A DNA stretch of 64,000 nucleotides, from assembly GCF_006494425.1 (NCBI RefSeq), contig NZ_VHIV01000007.1, positions 1-64,000 on the forward strand. The letters run 5' to 3'. This stretch comes from Bacillus dicomae. Its GTDB lineage: Bacteria; Bacillota; Bacilli; Bacillales; Bacillaceae_G. Within the stretch, counting starts at the first letter, position 1; the number at the start of each line of letters is the position of its first letter. The notes beneath the pieces were generated by a model. That model worked only from the letters and a program-made list of their open reading frames with translations. It was not told the DNA's origin and searched no databases. Positions 36,815 through 45,385 of the stretch are shown here, piece by piece. The position numbers and the translations under genes were made by a program.

Positions 36815-36873
36815 TAAAAAAAGAGGATACCCTCTAAAAAACTGATGTTATCAATCTTTTTGGATATCCTCTT
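36815..36873 (-). terminator. Terminator of the PTS gene
   Basis: Stem AAGAGGATA/TATCCTCTT with a long loop and seven Ts on the minus strand. Confidence 0.75.
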
Positions 36874-36883
36874 ATCTAATTAT

Positions 36884-38386
36884 TTATACGTGTTTTTTCA
36901 TATCATCGGCAACAGATTCAACATTTGTACCTACGATAACTTGTACACTCGTGTTACTTAATTTCATAACACCTTTTGCACCAGCACGTTTTAATGCTGC
37001 TTCATTTACTTGACCAGCATCTTTTACTTGTAAGCGTAGACGTGTTGCACAGTTATCAATAACTGTTAAGTTTTCTTTTCCGCCTAAAGCTGCTACGTAA
37101 GTTTCACCAATTGAACCGGCAACTGGAGCTTCTTCACCTTCAGCTACTTCCTCTTCGTCTTCACGACCAGGAGTTTTTAGGTCGAACTTCTTAATTAAGA
37201 AGTAGAATACTACAAAGTAAATTGCTGCGTAAATTAAACCGATTCCTGCTAATAATACTGGTTTTGTTGCAATACCGAAGTTTAAAGCATAATCAATTGC
37301 ACCGGCACTAAATGAGAAACCATCGTGAATACCAAGTGATGTTGTAATGAATAAAGATAGACCTGTTAATACAGCATGAATACCATATAATACTGGTGAT
37401 AAGAACATGAATGAGAATTCAATTGGTTCTGTAATACCAGTTAGGAATGAAGTTAATGCTAGACCACCTAACATACCTGTAACCATTTTACGTTTTTCTG
37501 GTTTAGCAGCTGCAATCATTGCGAAACATGCTGCTGGTAAACCGAACATCATAACTGGGAAGAAACCTGTCATGAACATACCTGCTGTTTTATCACCCGC
37601 AAGGAAACGAGCAATATCACCATTCACAACATTACCTGCTGCATTTGTAAAGTCTCCAAATACGAACCAGAAATATGTGTTCATTACGTGGTGTAAACCG
37701 ATTGGGATTAATAGACGGTTTAATAAACCAAACAATCCTGAACCAATTGCACCTAAATTAACAATTCCATGAGCTAATGCATCAATGCCATTTTGAATTG
37801 TTGGCCAAATTTGTGCAAATAGAATTCCTAGTATTAGCATTACAACCGATGTAACAATCGGAACGAAACGTTTTCCAGCAAAGAACCCTAACCATTCTGG
37901 AAGTTTAATTTTATGGAATTTATTATAAAGAAGTCCTGCTATAACACCAACAATAATGCCACCTAAAACTTTCATATCCACTTTAGTCGATAATTCGGCC
38001 GCCTTAGATACTTGTGTCATTGTATCTGCAAGCTTAGATGGATCAACATTAGCGCTATTACCTATTAAATCTTGGACTTTGCCTAATTTATCTTGTAATT
38101 CAGCAGTAGAATACCCTTTGCTCAGTGCATCAATACTGTTTTTCATAACTAGATAACCAATTGCACCTGCAAGACCTGCTGCACCACTACCATCAACTGA
38201 AAGACCGATTGCAATACCAATTGCAAAAATAAGTGCTAAATTATCAAAAACTGCTGCGCCAGCCTGTGCCATAACAGGAATATCAAATACATCTGGTTGC
38301 CCTAAACGAAGCAATAATCCTGCTGCTGGTAGTACTGCGATTGGAAGCATTAACGCTTTACCAATACGTTGTAGAAACTGCAACAT
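36884..38386 (-). CDS. PTS sugar transporter EIICB, N-acetylglucosamine/glucose type
   Basis: 500 residues. The EIIC membrane domain (about 1-400) includes TEPIEF and GIHDGFSF. The EIIB domain follows (about 425-500) with the phosphocysteine in DNCATRLR. There is no EIIA domain, so phosphate must come from another protein. The overall layout is that of NagP-type GlcNAc transporters; glucose cannot be ruled out. ATG at 38386 follows TAGGGGGA. Two CcpA sites over its promoter show catabolite control. Confidence 0.88.
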   Translation of the reverse strand: MLQFLQRIGKALMLPIAVLPAAGLLLRLGQPDVFDIPVMAQAGAAVFDNLALIFAIGIAIGLSVDGSGAAGLAGAIGYLVMKNSIDALSKGYSTAELQDKLGKVQDLIGNSANVDPSKLADTMTQVSKAAELSTKVDMKVLGGIIVGVIAGLLYNKFHKIKLPEWLGFFAGKRFVPIVTSVVMLILGILFAQIWPTIQNGIDALAHGIVNLGAIGSGLFGLLNRLLIPIGLHHVMNTYFWFVFGDFTNAAGNVVNGDIARFLAGDKTAGMFMTGFFPVMMFGLPAACFAMIAAAKPEKRKMVTGMLGGLALTSFLTGITEPIEFSFMFLSPVLYGIHAVLTGLSLFITTSLGIHDGFSFSAGAIDYALNFGIATKPVLLAGIGLIYAAIYFVVFYFLIKKFDLKTPGREDEEEVAEGEEAPVAGSIGETYVAALGGKENLTVIDNCATRLRLQVKDAGQVNEAALKRAGAKGVMKLSNTSVQVIVGTNVESVADDMKKHV

Positions 38387-38408
38387 TTTAATTCCCCCTA
38401 TCAAATTT

Positions 38409-38424
38409 ATGAAATCGTTATCAT
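38409..38424. promoter_or_regulatory. CcpA site (cre) 1 in the PTS promoter
   Basis: ATGAAATCGTTATCAT is a full match to the cre consensus TGWNANCGNTNWCA. It lies at the downstream edge of a TATAAT -10 (38423-38428, minus strand). Confidence 0.75.
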
Positions 38425-38438
38425 TATAAGTGCGCCTT

Positions 38439-38452
38439 AGAAAACGCTTTCT
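38439..38452. promoter_or_regulatory. CcpA site (cre) 2 in the PTS promoter
   Basis: AGAAAACGCTTTCT differs from the palindromic cre TGAAAACGCTTTCA only at the outer bases. It overlaps the expected -35 region. The remaining sequence up to glsA (38453-38710) shows no further element that I recognise. Confidence 0.6.
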
Positions 38453-38710
38453 ATTTACATAACCATAATAACATATAGTTGTATAGATGTGTAGTTTTTA
38501 TTTTCGAATTTTTTATGGATAAATCTCCTATTTCCAAACTGTTATATAAAAGGGAATTTCTCCTTTTTTAATACAGAATACCCGAAACGAAAGACCTACT
38601 ATAGAACATGTAACTTTCGTTTTATCATTCCACTTTTTCATGTTATTATTTATTTCCGAGCATATCGGGAAAAGTAAACTTAGTTAATTCGAAATAGGAG
38701 CGTTGGTACT

Positions 38711-39640
38711 ATGCAGTGCATTGAAACAAACAACTTACAACAGTTGTTAGAACAAGTAAAACCATATACGAAAAAAGGAAAGCTTGCTACTTATATCCCC
38801 GAACTAGGAAATGCAAATCCAGATGATTTAGGGATTGCCATTTTCCATAAAGAAACAGAATACATCCATGCTGGCAACTCACAAACACTATTTACTCTTC
38901 AAAGTATTTCAAAAGTAATTACACTTGCACTTGCACTTTTAGATCGTGGTGAAGAATATGTATTTTCTAAAGTTGGAATGGAACCAACCGGTGATCCATT
39001 TAATTCTATTATTAAGTTAGAAACGACAAGCCCTTCTAAACCACTTAATCCAATGATTAATGCAGGGGCACTAGCTATTACAAGCATGTTAGCAGGAAAA
39101 GATAATGAAGAAAAAATGGAGCGCATCCTTCATTTTGTACGTGAAATAACAGATAATCCTACTATTAATTATTCTTCTAAAGTTGCCACTTCAGAATTAG
39201 AGACAGCTTACTTAAACCGTTCACTTTGTTACTATATGAAACAAAACGGAATTATCGATTGCGACATCGAAGAACTTATGGATTTATATACTCGCCAATG
39301 TGCAGTTGAAGTAAACTGTATCGATTTAGCACGTATCGGCTTAATTTTTGCGATGGATGGATATGATCCATATAAGAAAAAACAAATTATCCCTAAGCAT
39401 ATTACAAAGATTTGTAAAACATTTATGGTTACATGTGGTATGTATAACGAGTCTGGTGAATTTGCGATTCGTGTTGGTATCCCAGCAAAAAGTGGCGTAG
39501 CTGGTGGCATTTTTGGCTGCGTAAAAGGAGAAATGGGAATTGGAATTTTCGGACCGGCTTTAGATGCAAACGGAAATAGTATCGCTGGTTTTAAAATTCT
39601 TGAACTTCTTTCTGCTCAAGAAGGTTGGAGTATTTTTTAA
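38711..39640 (+). CDS. glsA: Glutaminase GlsA
   Basis: 309 residues, serine-dependent beta-lactamase-like glutaminase. The nucleophile motif is SISK (about 65-68), with further conserved blocks NPMINAGA and YN near the middle, and [11 protein letters not shown] towards the end. It hydrolyses glutamine to glutamate and ammonia. ATG at 38711 follows AATAGGAG. It is monocistronic: its own terminator follows and the PTS gene is divergent. Bacilli usually carry two such genes; which one this is cannot be told here. Confidence 0.94.
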   Translation: MQCIETNNLQQLLEQVKPYTKKGKLATYIPELGNANPDDLGIAIFHKETEYIHAGNSQTLFTLQSISKVITLALALLDRGEEYVFSKVGMEPTGDPFNSIIKLETTSPSKPLNPMINAGALAITSMLAGKDNEEKMERILHFVREITDNPTINYSSKVATSELETAYLNRSLCYYMKQNGIIDCDIEELMDLYTRQCAVEVNCIDLARIGLIFAMDGYDPYKKKQIIPKHITKICKTFMVTCGMYNESGEFAIRVGIPAKSGVAGGIFGCVKGEMGIGIFGPALDANGNSIAGFKILELLSAQEGWSIF

Positions 39641-39648
39641 TTCAGAAT

Positions 39649-39676
39649 TATCCTGCTATACTAGCAGGATTTTTTC
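39649..39676 (+). terminator. Terminator of glsA
   Basis: Stem ATCCTGCTA/TAGCAGGAT, 3-nt loop, run of Ts. Confidence 0.85.
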
Positions 39677-39815
39677 ATTTCATAAAAACCTCAACTTTAT
39701 CAGCTATCAATCCCCTTACAAAAACCATACTGAAAGTTTCTCTATATCATGCATATTTGCTCCCCCCTTCTGAATAATATAGTACAACCTAGCGCTACAT
39801 GTGGAGGTGTGAAAG

Positions 39816-40157
39816 ATGAAACTAATATTTCAAATGGGAAAACAACCTGTTCTTGAAAAAACAATCCTTCTTTTTATATTGAGTATTGTAGAAAGCTTAA
39901 AGCTAAAAGTTGTTTCACTCGACGAAGCTCACCGATACATATTCAATTTAGAAGTACTTGAACTATTAATGGATCGGAATATCGATGATCAAGTACTTGA
40001 ACTTATTCATTTCGGAATGGGACTTGAAGACATTCATCAAGTACTTCCTGAAGAACTTGAACATACTATCGAGGAATTAAAATGGCTTTGCATTCAAGTT
40101 TTAAGTGAATACAGTATGCATGAAGAATCGGAACAATTAATTGAAGATATACGGTAA
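39816..40157 (+). CDS. DUF3969 family protein
   Basis: 113 residues, helical and acidic, with the LLFILSIVESLKLK opening typical of DUF3969. No known function or catalytic motif. The ribosome site GGAGGTG is strong. It is convergent with yfhD and shares a terminator with it. Confidence 0.72.
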   Translation: MKLIFQMGKQPVLEKTILLFILSIVESLKLKVVSLDEAHRYIFNLEVLELLMDRNIDDQVLELIHFGMGLEDIHQVLPEELEHTIEELKWLCIQVLSEYSMHEESEQLIEDIR

Positions 40158-40181
40158 AAAAGCACCTATGTAGGTGCTTTT
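40158..40181. terminator. Bidirectional terminator between the DUF3969 gene and yfhD
   Basis: Stem AAAAGCACCTA/TAGGTGCTTTT with a TG loop. The yfhD stop overlaps its end. Confidence 0.85.
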
Positions 40182-40338
40182 AATGTTTTTTCAAACTATT
40201 TTTATACGCCTCAATATTTACCGGTAGCTCTTCCTCTTCCAAAGTATGTTCATTTACATCTTTATGAATGAACGCACCTTTAGGTGGTTGATGATCATGC
40301 CCTTTTTTCTTATGATCAAATGCTTTCCCGCGTCCCAT
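40180..40338 (-). CDS. yfhD: YfhD family small protein
   Basis: 52 residues: the MGRGKAFDHKKKGHDH start is Lys/His-rich, followed by an acidic middle (EEEELP) and a basic tail. This matches YfhD. ATG at 40338 with GAAAGGGGG. In B. subtilis yfhD neighbours yfhE and yfhF; here it has moved away. The function is unknown. Confidence 0.82.
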   Translation of the reverse strand: MGRGKAFDHKKKGHDHQPPKGAFIHKDVNEHTLEEEELPVNIEAYKNSLKKH

Positions 40339-40452
40339 ACAAATCCCCCTTTCTTAAAAGAAATCCGTATTAGTATGGAGAAAAGTACGTCGATATATGC
40401 AATCCCTTGCTGTATTTCCAAGGAAATACTCGAACCTTGTTCTCTACTCTGC

Positions 40453-41064
40453 TTACAACAACTGATCAATCCCAATAAGAATTAATAACACCCCTGCAAT
40501 TATCGTCGCCCATTTCCCTAAGTATTCTGCTAAAAATCGTTTTCCTACATACGCAAAACCACTAATACAAATAAAACTAAACACCCCAGAAATAGTTGCT
40601 GTAAGCCACAGATTCAAGTTTGTTACCCCAGCATCAAACCCACCTGCAATATTATTAATAGACAACGCAATTCCTAAAACAATTGCTTCTGAAAAACTAA
40701 TTGTTTTAGAACCATCAAAATCTGCTTTTTCTGGATCACGTAAAATTCCCATCAATACATTACCATCTTTAGAGCCTACGGTATTTCTTTGCCCCAAGAA
40801 AGGCTGGCACAAAATAAACACGCCAATTATCCCTAAAACGATTGCTCCAATCAAGTTTGCAGTAAACTCTGAAATAAATAACGCAATCCAGTTCCCAAAA
40901 AAGCCAGCTAATAAAGTAAATAAAAAACCAAAAAATGCGATGATAAAATTGTTGAACCACGAAATTCGGATTTTACGAATGCCATATGCAATCCCAACAC
41001 CTGCATTATCTAAATTAGAAGCAATCCCGATTAAAAAAATTGAAAATAGACCTGCCGTACTCAT
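40453..41064 (-). CDS. ytaF: Sporulation membrane protein YtaF (MntP-like)
   Basis: 203 residues with six hydrophobic helices in two related halves. Acidic signatures SNLDNAGVG (about 16-24) and SINNIAGGFDAG in the second half are the paired motif of the MntP/YtaF family of putative cation exporters. ATG at 41064 has AAGGGGTGG before it; a TTG ten codons upstream is less likely. An 18-bp inverted repeat (40412-40429) lies downstream without a T-run. Confidence 0.85.
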   Translation of the reverse strand: MSTAGLFSIFLIGIASNLDNAGVGIAYGIRKIRISWFNNFIIAFFGFLFTLLAGFFGNWIALFISEFTANLIGAIVLGIIGVFILCQPFLGQRNTVGSKDGNVLMGILRDPEKADFDGSKTISFSEAIVLGIALSINNIAGGFDAGVTNLNLWLTATISGVFSFICISGFAYVGKRFLAEYLGKWATIIAGVLLILIGIDQLL

Positions 41065-41105
41065 AAACAGCCACCCCTTTTTCTCACTTTTCAATGCATC
41101 TTATG

Positions 41106-41165
41106 AAAATGTTGAGCAACTGTGCCTGTCTGTTTCATATACATGTAATAAATACTCAACATTTT
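41106..41165. promoter_or_regulatory. Long-range inverted repeat between ytaF and the HTH gene
   Basis: AAAATGTTGAG (41106-41116) and CTCAACATTTT (41155-41165) are perfect 11-bp complements, 38 bp apart, spanning the divergent promoter region. They are candidate operator half-sites, possibly for the HTH protein encoded 29 bp downstream. Confidence 0.45.
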
Positions 41166-41193
41166 TTCAACAATAAAAAGGAGTGCCTTCACT

Positions 41194-41847
41194 ATGCCTA
41201 AAGAAAATCCAAATGAGCGGCTTAGTAAATTAATAAAAAAACTTTTAAAAGAACGTGCCTTATCTATGCGCCAACTAGGAATGCTTACAAATATCGATCC
41301 CGCAACCATCTCAAGAATTATGAATGGTAAACAACCACCAAAGCAAAAGCATCTACAAAAATTCGCAGAATGTCTGCAAGTTCCACCCCAATTATTATTT
41401 GATGAAATGTATCCAGATTTCCCCCACATTAATAAAGAAAAGACGGATATGTATACATCTCTTGATACAATTCAGCAAACGCTGCAATCCTCTAACTTAT
41501 TCGATTTCGACTACACAACAACTCGCGTAAAGCAAGAACTTGAAAACTATGAACGCTATGCTCAAACAGCAGAAGGTGAAAAACGGATTCATGAAAGTTT
41601 TGCAAGCAAATTAGAACAAATTGATAGTGCTGGTCCTTTCATTGAACAATTAACGGATATGTATCAACAATTTTGCAATGCAACTATTCCGAAAGAGGAG
41701 CGTGCAGTTCTTGGAGGCGCATTACTGTATTTCATTTTATCGACAGATATTATTCCCGACTATCTCTTTCCAATTGGCTATTTAGATGATGCAATTGCTG
41801 TTGAATTAGCAAAAGAGAAATTAATCGAATTAAAACGAAAGACATAG
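41194..41847 (+). CDS. HTH (Xre) regulator fused to a DUF1232 (YkvA) domain
   Basis: 217 residues. The N-terminal Xre helix-turn-helix (about 7-72) contains SMRQLGMLTNIDPATISRIM. A helical linker (75-145) follows, then a C-terminal DUF1232 segment with TDIIPDYLFPIGYLDDA (about 182-198), normally a membrane-associated hairpin. The fusion suggests a DNA-binding protein held near or sensing the membrane. ATG at 41194 has AAAAGGAG. It is divergent from ytaF. The target is unknown. Confidence 0.84.
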   Translation: MPKENPNERLSKLIKKLLKERALSMRQLGMLTNIDPATISRIMNGKQPPKQKHLQKFAECLQVPPQLLFDEMYPDFPHINKEKTDMYTSLDTIQQTLQSSNLFDFDYTTTRVKQELENYERYAQTAEGEKRIHESFASKLEQIDSAGPFIEQLTDMYQQFCNATIPKEERAVLGGALLYFILSTDIIPDYLFPIGYLDDAIAVELAKEKLIELKRKT

Positions 41848-41902
41848 AAAAATAACGAACTATTTCAGTTGTTCCTATTCAACTCTGAAATAGTTCACTA
41901 AA

Positions 41903-41934
41903 AAATCGTACAAGTATACATACCTGTACGATTT
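41903..41934 (-). terminator. Terminator of the M20 gene
   Basis: Stem AAATCGTACA/TGTACGATTT with a 12-nt loop, Ts on the minus strand. Another hairpin at about 41860-41893 may end the HTH gene. Confidence 0.78.
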
Positions 41935-41946
41935 CAACATACTAAT

Positions 41947-43221
41947 CTATTTTTTCGTATGACACCATTCATATATAAATGCTGTTATTACTTTTGTAAA
42001 TTCAATTAACTGTTCAATTTCAACTTTCTCATTTACAGAATGAGCTTCTTCTAATGTACCTGGTCCGTATATAATCGCCGGAATGTGAAATTCACTAAAC
42101 CATCCGCCATCCGTTACCGTTGCAGACATATCTAAAATTGCATTTTTAGATAGAATTGATTCGTGTACGGAACTAAGAGTTTTTACAGCTTCATGTTCAC
42201 TATCTATTTCTAATGAAGGGAAAATTTCGCCACGATCCACAATCATTGATTCTCCACCCCACTTAAATTGTGGCGGATTTTCACTTAACCACGGATCTGC
42301 AGCCGCTACTTTTCCAATATACTCTTCAATTTCTTTTATTATTTGTTCATGTGTTTCATTCGGATAAAAGTGCACTGTTATCCATAACCGGCATTCATCC
42401 GCAATAAACGCTGCATGACGTCCACCTTCAATAACAGCTGGATTAATTGTTGTTGTTCCAGATGGATAGCCTTCATATGTTTTCATAACTGCCCAATGAC
42501 GCTCTAACTCTTGTAAACTTTGTACAATTTTCATCATCTTTTCAATCGCACTCGCTCCGAATAAACGTCCTCCAGCATGAATCATTTGCCTGCGTGTTGC
42601 ATCATGAAATGTTTTGGGGCTTTTCACAGTAATCCATCCAGTAATTACGCCGCCCTGTCCTTGCATATGTAAATCACTCGTATCCACTACGACTGCAAAA
42701 TCAGCATCATAACCTCTTTTGCAGCATTGAAGTGTACCTGCTTCTCCCACTTCTTCCCCAATTACTGATTGAAAGATTAAATCTCCAGGTAATTCAATGC
42801 CAACTTCTTCTAGAAGCTGAATAGCAAATAGCGCTCCAGCTAGTCCCCCTTTCATATCTGCCGCACCACGTCCAACTAACCAACCATCTTTTATAAATGG
42901 CTGAAACGGATTAGTTTCCCACGCCTCATCTGCTGACACTTCAGCTATATCCATATGTCCATTAATAATAAGACTTTTATGTGTATCACTTTCTATCCCT
43001 TTTTTCACCCCAACAACGTTCGGATCATTCGGATATACATCCCATTTATCAACACTAAAATTTCGTTTTCTTAGAAACTCTGCAACAAATTGTTGCGCCT
43101 CATTTGTGTTTCTCGCCGGCGGTGCTGGTGTTTCAAAACGAATTAAAGTCTTTGTAAGCTCTAGTAACTCATCTTTTCGTAAATCAATCTGTTCTAATAG
43201 CTGTGAAACTTCTTGATTCAT
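41947..43221 (-). CDS. M20 family metallo-deacylase (ArgE/DapE-like)
   Basis: 424 residues. The di-zinc site is visible: H in INGHMDIAEV, D in GRGAADMKGG, the EE pair in IGEEVGEAG, D in VVVDTSD and the final H in LEEAHSVNE. Such enzymes remove acyl groups from amino acids such as N-acetylornithine. The ATG at 43221 follows AAAGGGG; the frame is open 16 codons further up without a ribosome site. It is the last gene of the sigma-54 operon after the amino acid permease, so a catabolic deacylase role is more likely than arginine biosynthesis. Confidence 0.87.
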   Translation of the reverse strand: MNQEVSQLLEQIDLRKDELLELTKTLIRFETPAPPARNTNEAQQFVAEFLRKRNFSVDKWDVYPNDPNVVGVKKGIESDTHKSLIINGHMDIAEVSADEAWETNPFQPFIKDGWLVGRGAADMKGGLAGALFAIQLLEEVGIELPGDLIFQSVIGEEVGEAGTLQCCKRGYDADFAVVVDTSDLHMQGQGGVITGWITVKSPKTFHDATRRQMIHAGGRLFGASAIEKMMKIVQSLQELERHWAVMKTYEGYPSGTTTINPAVIEGGRHAAFIADECRLWITVHFYPNETHEQIIKEIEEYIGKVAAADPWLSENPPQFKWGGESMIVDRGEIFPSLEIDSEHEAVKTLSSVHESILSKNAILDMSATVTDGGWFSEFHIPAIIYGPGTLEEAHSVNEKVEIEQLIEFTKVITAFIYEWCHTKK

Positions 43222-43267
43222 CGTTAATTCCCCTTTGCATACATAGTATGTTTCCAGTTTTATTTTC

Positions 43268-43308
43268 ACAAAAAAAGAGACTGTTTACAATTTTACAGTC
43301 TCTTTTTT
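43268..43308 (-). terminator. Terminator or attenuator between the permease and the M20 gene
   Basis: A 14-bp stem AAAAAAGAGACTGT/ACAGTCTCTTTTTT with Ts. It lies before the M20 gene in the direction of transcription, so it would lower M20 expression or mean that this gene has its own promoter. Confidence 0.8.
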
Positions 43309-43328
43309 AGCATAAGTTTCTAATATAT

Positions 43329-44750
43329 TTATAAACTTTCTGCTTCTGTTGTATTTACTTTTTCAACATGTTCTATTTTGCTTCCCTTATTTTTTGTCGC
43401 ACGGTAAAACAGTAAGCAAACAATCATAAATGGAATACCACAATACAATGCCATCCTTTGCTCTGGAATAAAAGCCATAGCAACTATAACTGTTACATTT
43501 AATGTCAACGCAAGCAGTGGTATGAATGGATATAGCGGTGTTTTAAATTTCAAGTCCTTCACATCTCCGCCCTGTTTCATATATGACCTTCTAGCTAATA
43601 AATTAGATAGAGCAATAGATGCCCAAACTAATATCGCTCCAAATCCGGCAATAGAAAGCAGCCATAAATAAACTGTATCTTCCGCATAAATACCTGATAG
43701 TAGTGAGAGACACCCTACAAATGTACTTACAATCAATGCATAAATAGGAACACCATTTTTAGATAACTTACCGAAAATTGGACTAATCATTCCTTGATTA
43801 GACATAGACCATAGCATACGAGAAGTTGCATATAATCCTGAATTCGCAACAGATAGAACCGCTGTAATAATAACGAAATTGATAATATCCGCTGCATAAG
43901 GAATACCAATTTTATCAAATACAACTACGAATGGACTTTCTATCACTCCTGCTTGCTGCCAAGGGAATAATCCCGCAAGAATGAAAATAGATAATACAAA
44001 GAATACAAGTATACGCCAAACTGTATTATTAATTGCCTTCGGGATCGTTTTCTCTGGATTTTCACTTTCTCCAGCTGCAATACCAACTAGTTCCGTTCCT
44101 TGGAAGGAAAAGTTAACTGCAATCATCGTAATTAAAATAGCTGATACTCCATTTGGAAATAACCCACCATAATCAGTAAAGCTAGAGAACATCGGTGCTG
44201 GTTCATTTCCTGTCATATCTAGAAAACCAAACATTGCTGCCCCGCCCAAAATAATAAATGCAATGATTGTAATGACTTTAATACTTGCAAACCAAAATTC
44301 AACTTCTGCAAAACTTCTTGAAGATAACGCATTGATAGCAAAAAGTAGCACCGCAAACGCTACGCACCAAATCCATGACGGTACATCAGGAAACCATCGT
44401 TTCATTAAAATACTAACTGCAATCAATTCAATACCTATCGTAGCAGACCAGTTTAGCCATGACATCCATCCGACTACATAACCTGCTGCAGGAGAAATAT
44501 GCTTTGTAGCATACGTTTGATAAGATCCTGCGTCAGGCATCGCAACAGCTAACTCTCCGAGACAGAGCATCGTTAAATACATAACAAATCCTCCAACAAG
44601 ATACGCTACAATCGCTCCTCCAGGCCCAGCTTCATGAATTGTATACCCAGATCCTAAAAAAAGACCGGTACCAATAACTCCACCAAGTGCAATCATAAAT
44701 ATGTGCCTGCTTTTCAATTCTCGTTTCAATCCTTGGTTTTGATCCATCAT
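43329..44750 (-). CDS. Amino acid permease, APC family (RocE-like)
   Basis: 473 residues and 12 predicted membrane helices. The first helix carries GGVIGTGLF, the APC substrate-backbone motif, and the family block NFSFQGTELVGIAAGESENP is conserved. It belongs to the amino acid transporter subfamily with RocE, GabP and proline or S-methylmethionine permeases. The substrate is not resolved; the RocR-like activator next door favours arginine, ornithine or a related amino acid. The start is ATG at 44750 (a second ATG follows), with AAGGGGGG. Confidence 0.88.
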   Translation of the reverse strand: MMDQNQGLKRELKSRHIFMIALGGVIGTGLFLGSGYTIHEAGPGGAIVAYLVGGFVMYLTMLCLGELAVAMPDAGSYQTYATKHISPAAGYVVGWMSWLNWSATIGIELIAVSILMKRWFPDVPSWIWCVAFAVLLFAINALSSRSFAEVEFWFASIKVITIIAFIILGGAAMFGFLDMTGNEPAPMFSSFTDYGGLFPNGVSAILITMIAVNFSFQGTELVGIAAGESENPEKTIPKAINNTVWRILVFFVLSIFILAGLFPWQQAGVIESPFVVVFDKIGIPYAADIINFVIITAVLSVANSGLYATSRMLWSMSNQGMISPIFGKLSKNGVPIYALIVSTFVGCLSLLSGIYAEDTVYLWLLSIAGFGAILVWASIALSNLLARRSYMKQGGDVKDLKFKTPLYPFIPLLALTLNVTVIVAMAFIPEQRMALYCGIPFMIVCLLFYRATKNKGSKIEHVEKVNTTEAESL

Positions 44751-44785
44751 ATAATTCCCCCCTTTTCCCTTTGGAAACCCATTTC

Positions 44786-44801
44786 ATGTAAGCGTTTTTA
44801 A
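44786..44801. promoter_or_regulatory. cre-like site before the permease
   Basis: ATGTAAGCGTTTTTAA matches the cre consensus except for one base (T instead of C in the right arm). It lies between the lipoyl-like gene and the permease, where it could act as a roadblock site. Confidence 0.45.
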
Positions 44802-44856
44802 AACTATTTATAATAAAAATAATGATTGAAAAGAGCAAAATACATAGGCGCTTATA

Positions 44857-45111
44857 TTAATCACTACCTGTTATTAAAAGATCATCCCTCACTGTTATTA
44901 ATAACTTTTGATCAGCGATAGCTTGTCCTTCTACCACTTCTAATGATTCGATATACCCACTGATTCCTACCTTAATTTCTACTTTCTGTTTATCTATTGT
45001 TTCAATTAACGCTAATTTCTCCCATTCGTATACGTAAGAACTTTCCGTAACAAATAACTTCTCTACTTTCCCGTAACAAGGACTATACACGCCTTCTATA
45101 ACCGTCTTCAC
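44857..45111 (-). CDS. Stand-alone biotinyl/lipoyl-like domain protein
   Basis: 84 residues that fit a single hammerhead (biotinyl/lipoyl) domain: strands around VYSPCYGKVEKL, YVYEWEKLALIET and GYIESLEVVEGQAI. The modification turn reads ETIDKQKVE: the biotin-type EAMKM is absent and K41 is offset by one from the lipoyl-type ETDKA, so attachment is doubtful. First gene after the sigma-54 promoter and before the permease. ATG at 45111 has AAGGAGGAG. A carrier, sensor or partner role is open. Confidence 0.68.
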   Translation of the reverse strand: MKTVIEGVYSPCYGKVEKLFVTESSYVYEWEKLALIETIDKQKVEIKVGISGYIESLEVVEGQAIADQKLLITVRDDLLITGSD

Positions 45112-45188
45112 TTTATAAACTCCTCCTTCTTATTAACTGGTACTGAAACGTTGCATATCCCCCCTTTAAAGATTTCAACTATTATTTA

Positions 45189-45205
45189 TGCAAAAAGCGT
45201 ACCAA
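45189..45205 (-). promoter_or_regulatory. Sigma-54 (SigL) -24/-12 promoter
   Basis: Minus strand TTGGTACGCTTTTTGCA matches the sigma-54 consensus TTGGCACG-N4-TTGCA with one change (C to T). It precedes the lipoyl-like/permease/M20 operon and faces the sigma-54 activator gene. Confidence 0.82.
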
Positions 45206-45257
45206 TCTCCACTTCCTATTTAAAATGGGGGTTCCTCATAAAAAAATTTTCATAACC

Positions 45258-45316
45258 GCAAAATTTTTCTATCATTTAAGAAGTTTTAAAAAGAAAATAG
45301 CAAAAAAATTTTGCGA
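45258..45316. promoter_or_regulatory. Candidate upstream activator sites of the RocR-like protein
   Basis: CGCAAAATTTTT (45258-45269) and AAAAATTTTGCG (45305-45316) are perfect 12-bp inverted copies, 35 bp apart. They lie about 55-110 bp upstream of the -24 element, where enhancer-binding proteins bind, and also within the promoter region of the activator gene. Confidence 0.6.
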
Positions 45317-45385
45317 TTTTATAAGAATTTTAATAAAATTATAAAAAGTCAGTCTTCATAGGGTGAAATGAGGAGAAGATAATCT

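Noticed and set aside
40412-40429. 18-bp inverted repeat GTATTTCCAAGGAAATAC after ytaF
   Set aside because: No T-run on either strand, so not called a terminator; could be an mRNA end structure but support is thin.
29102-41117. Shared 13-mer AAATGTTGAGCAA before pflB and before the HTH gene
   Set aside because: Chance sharing of 13-mers is expected many times in 64 kb of AT-rich DNA; no other similarity between the two promoters.
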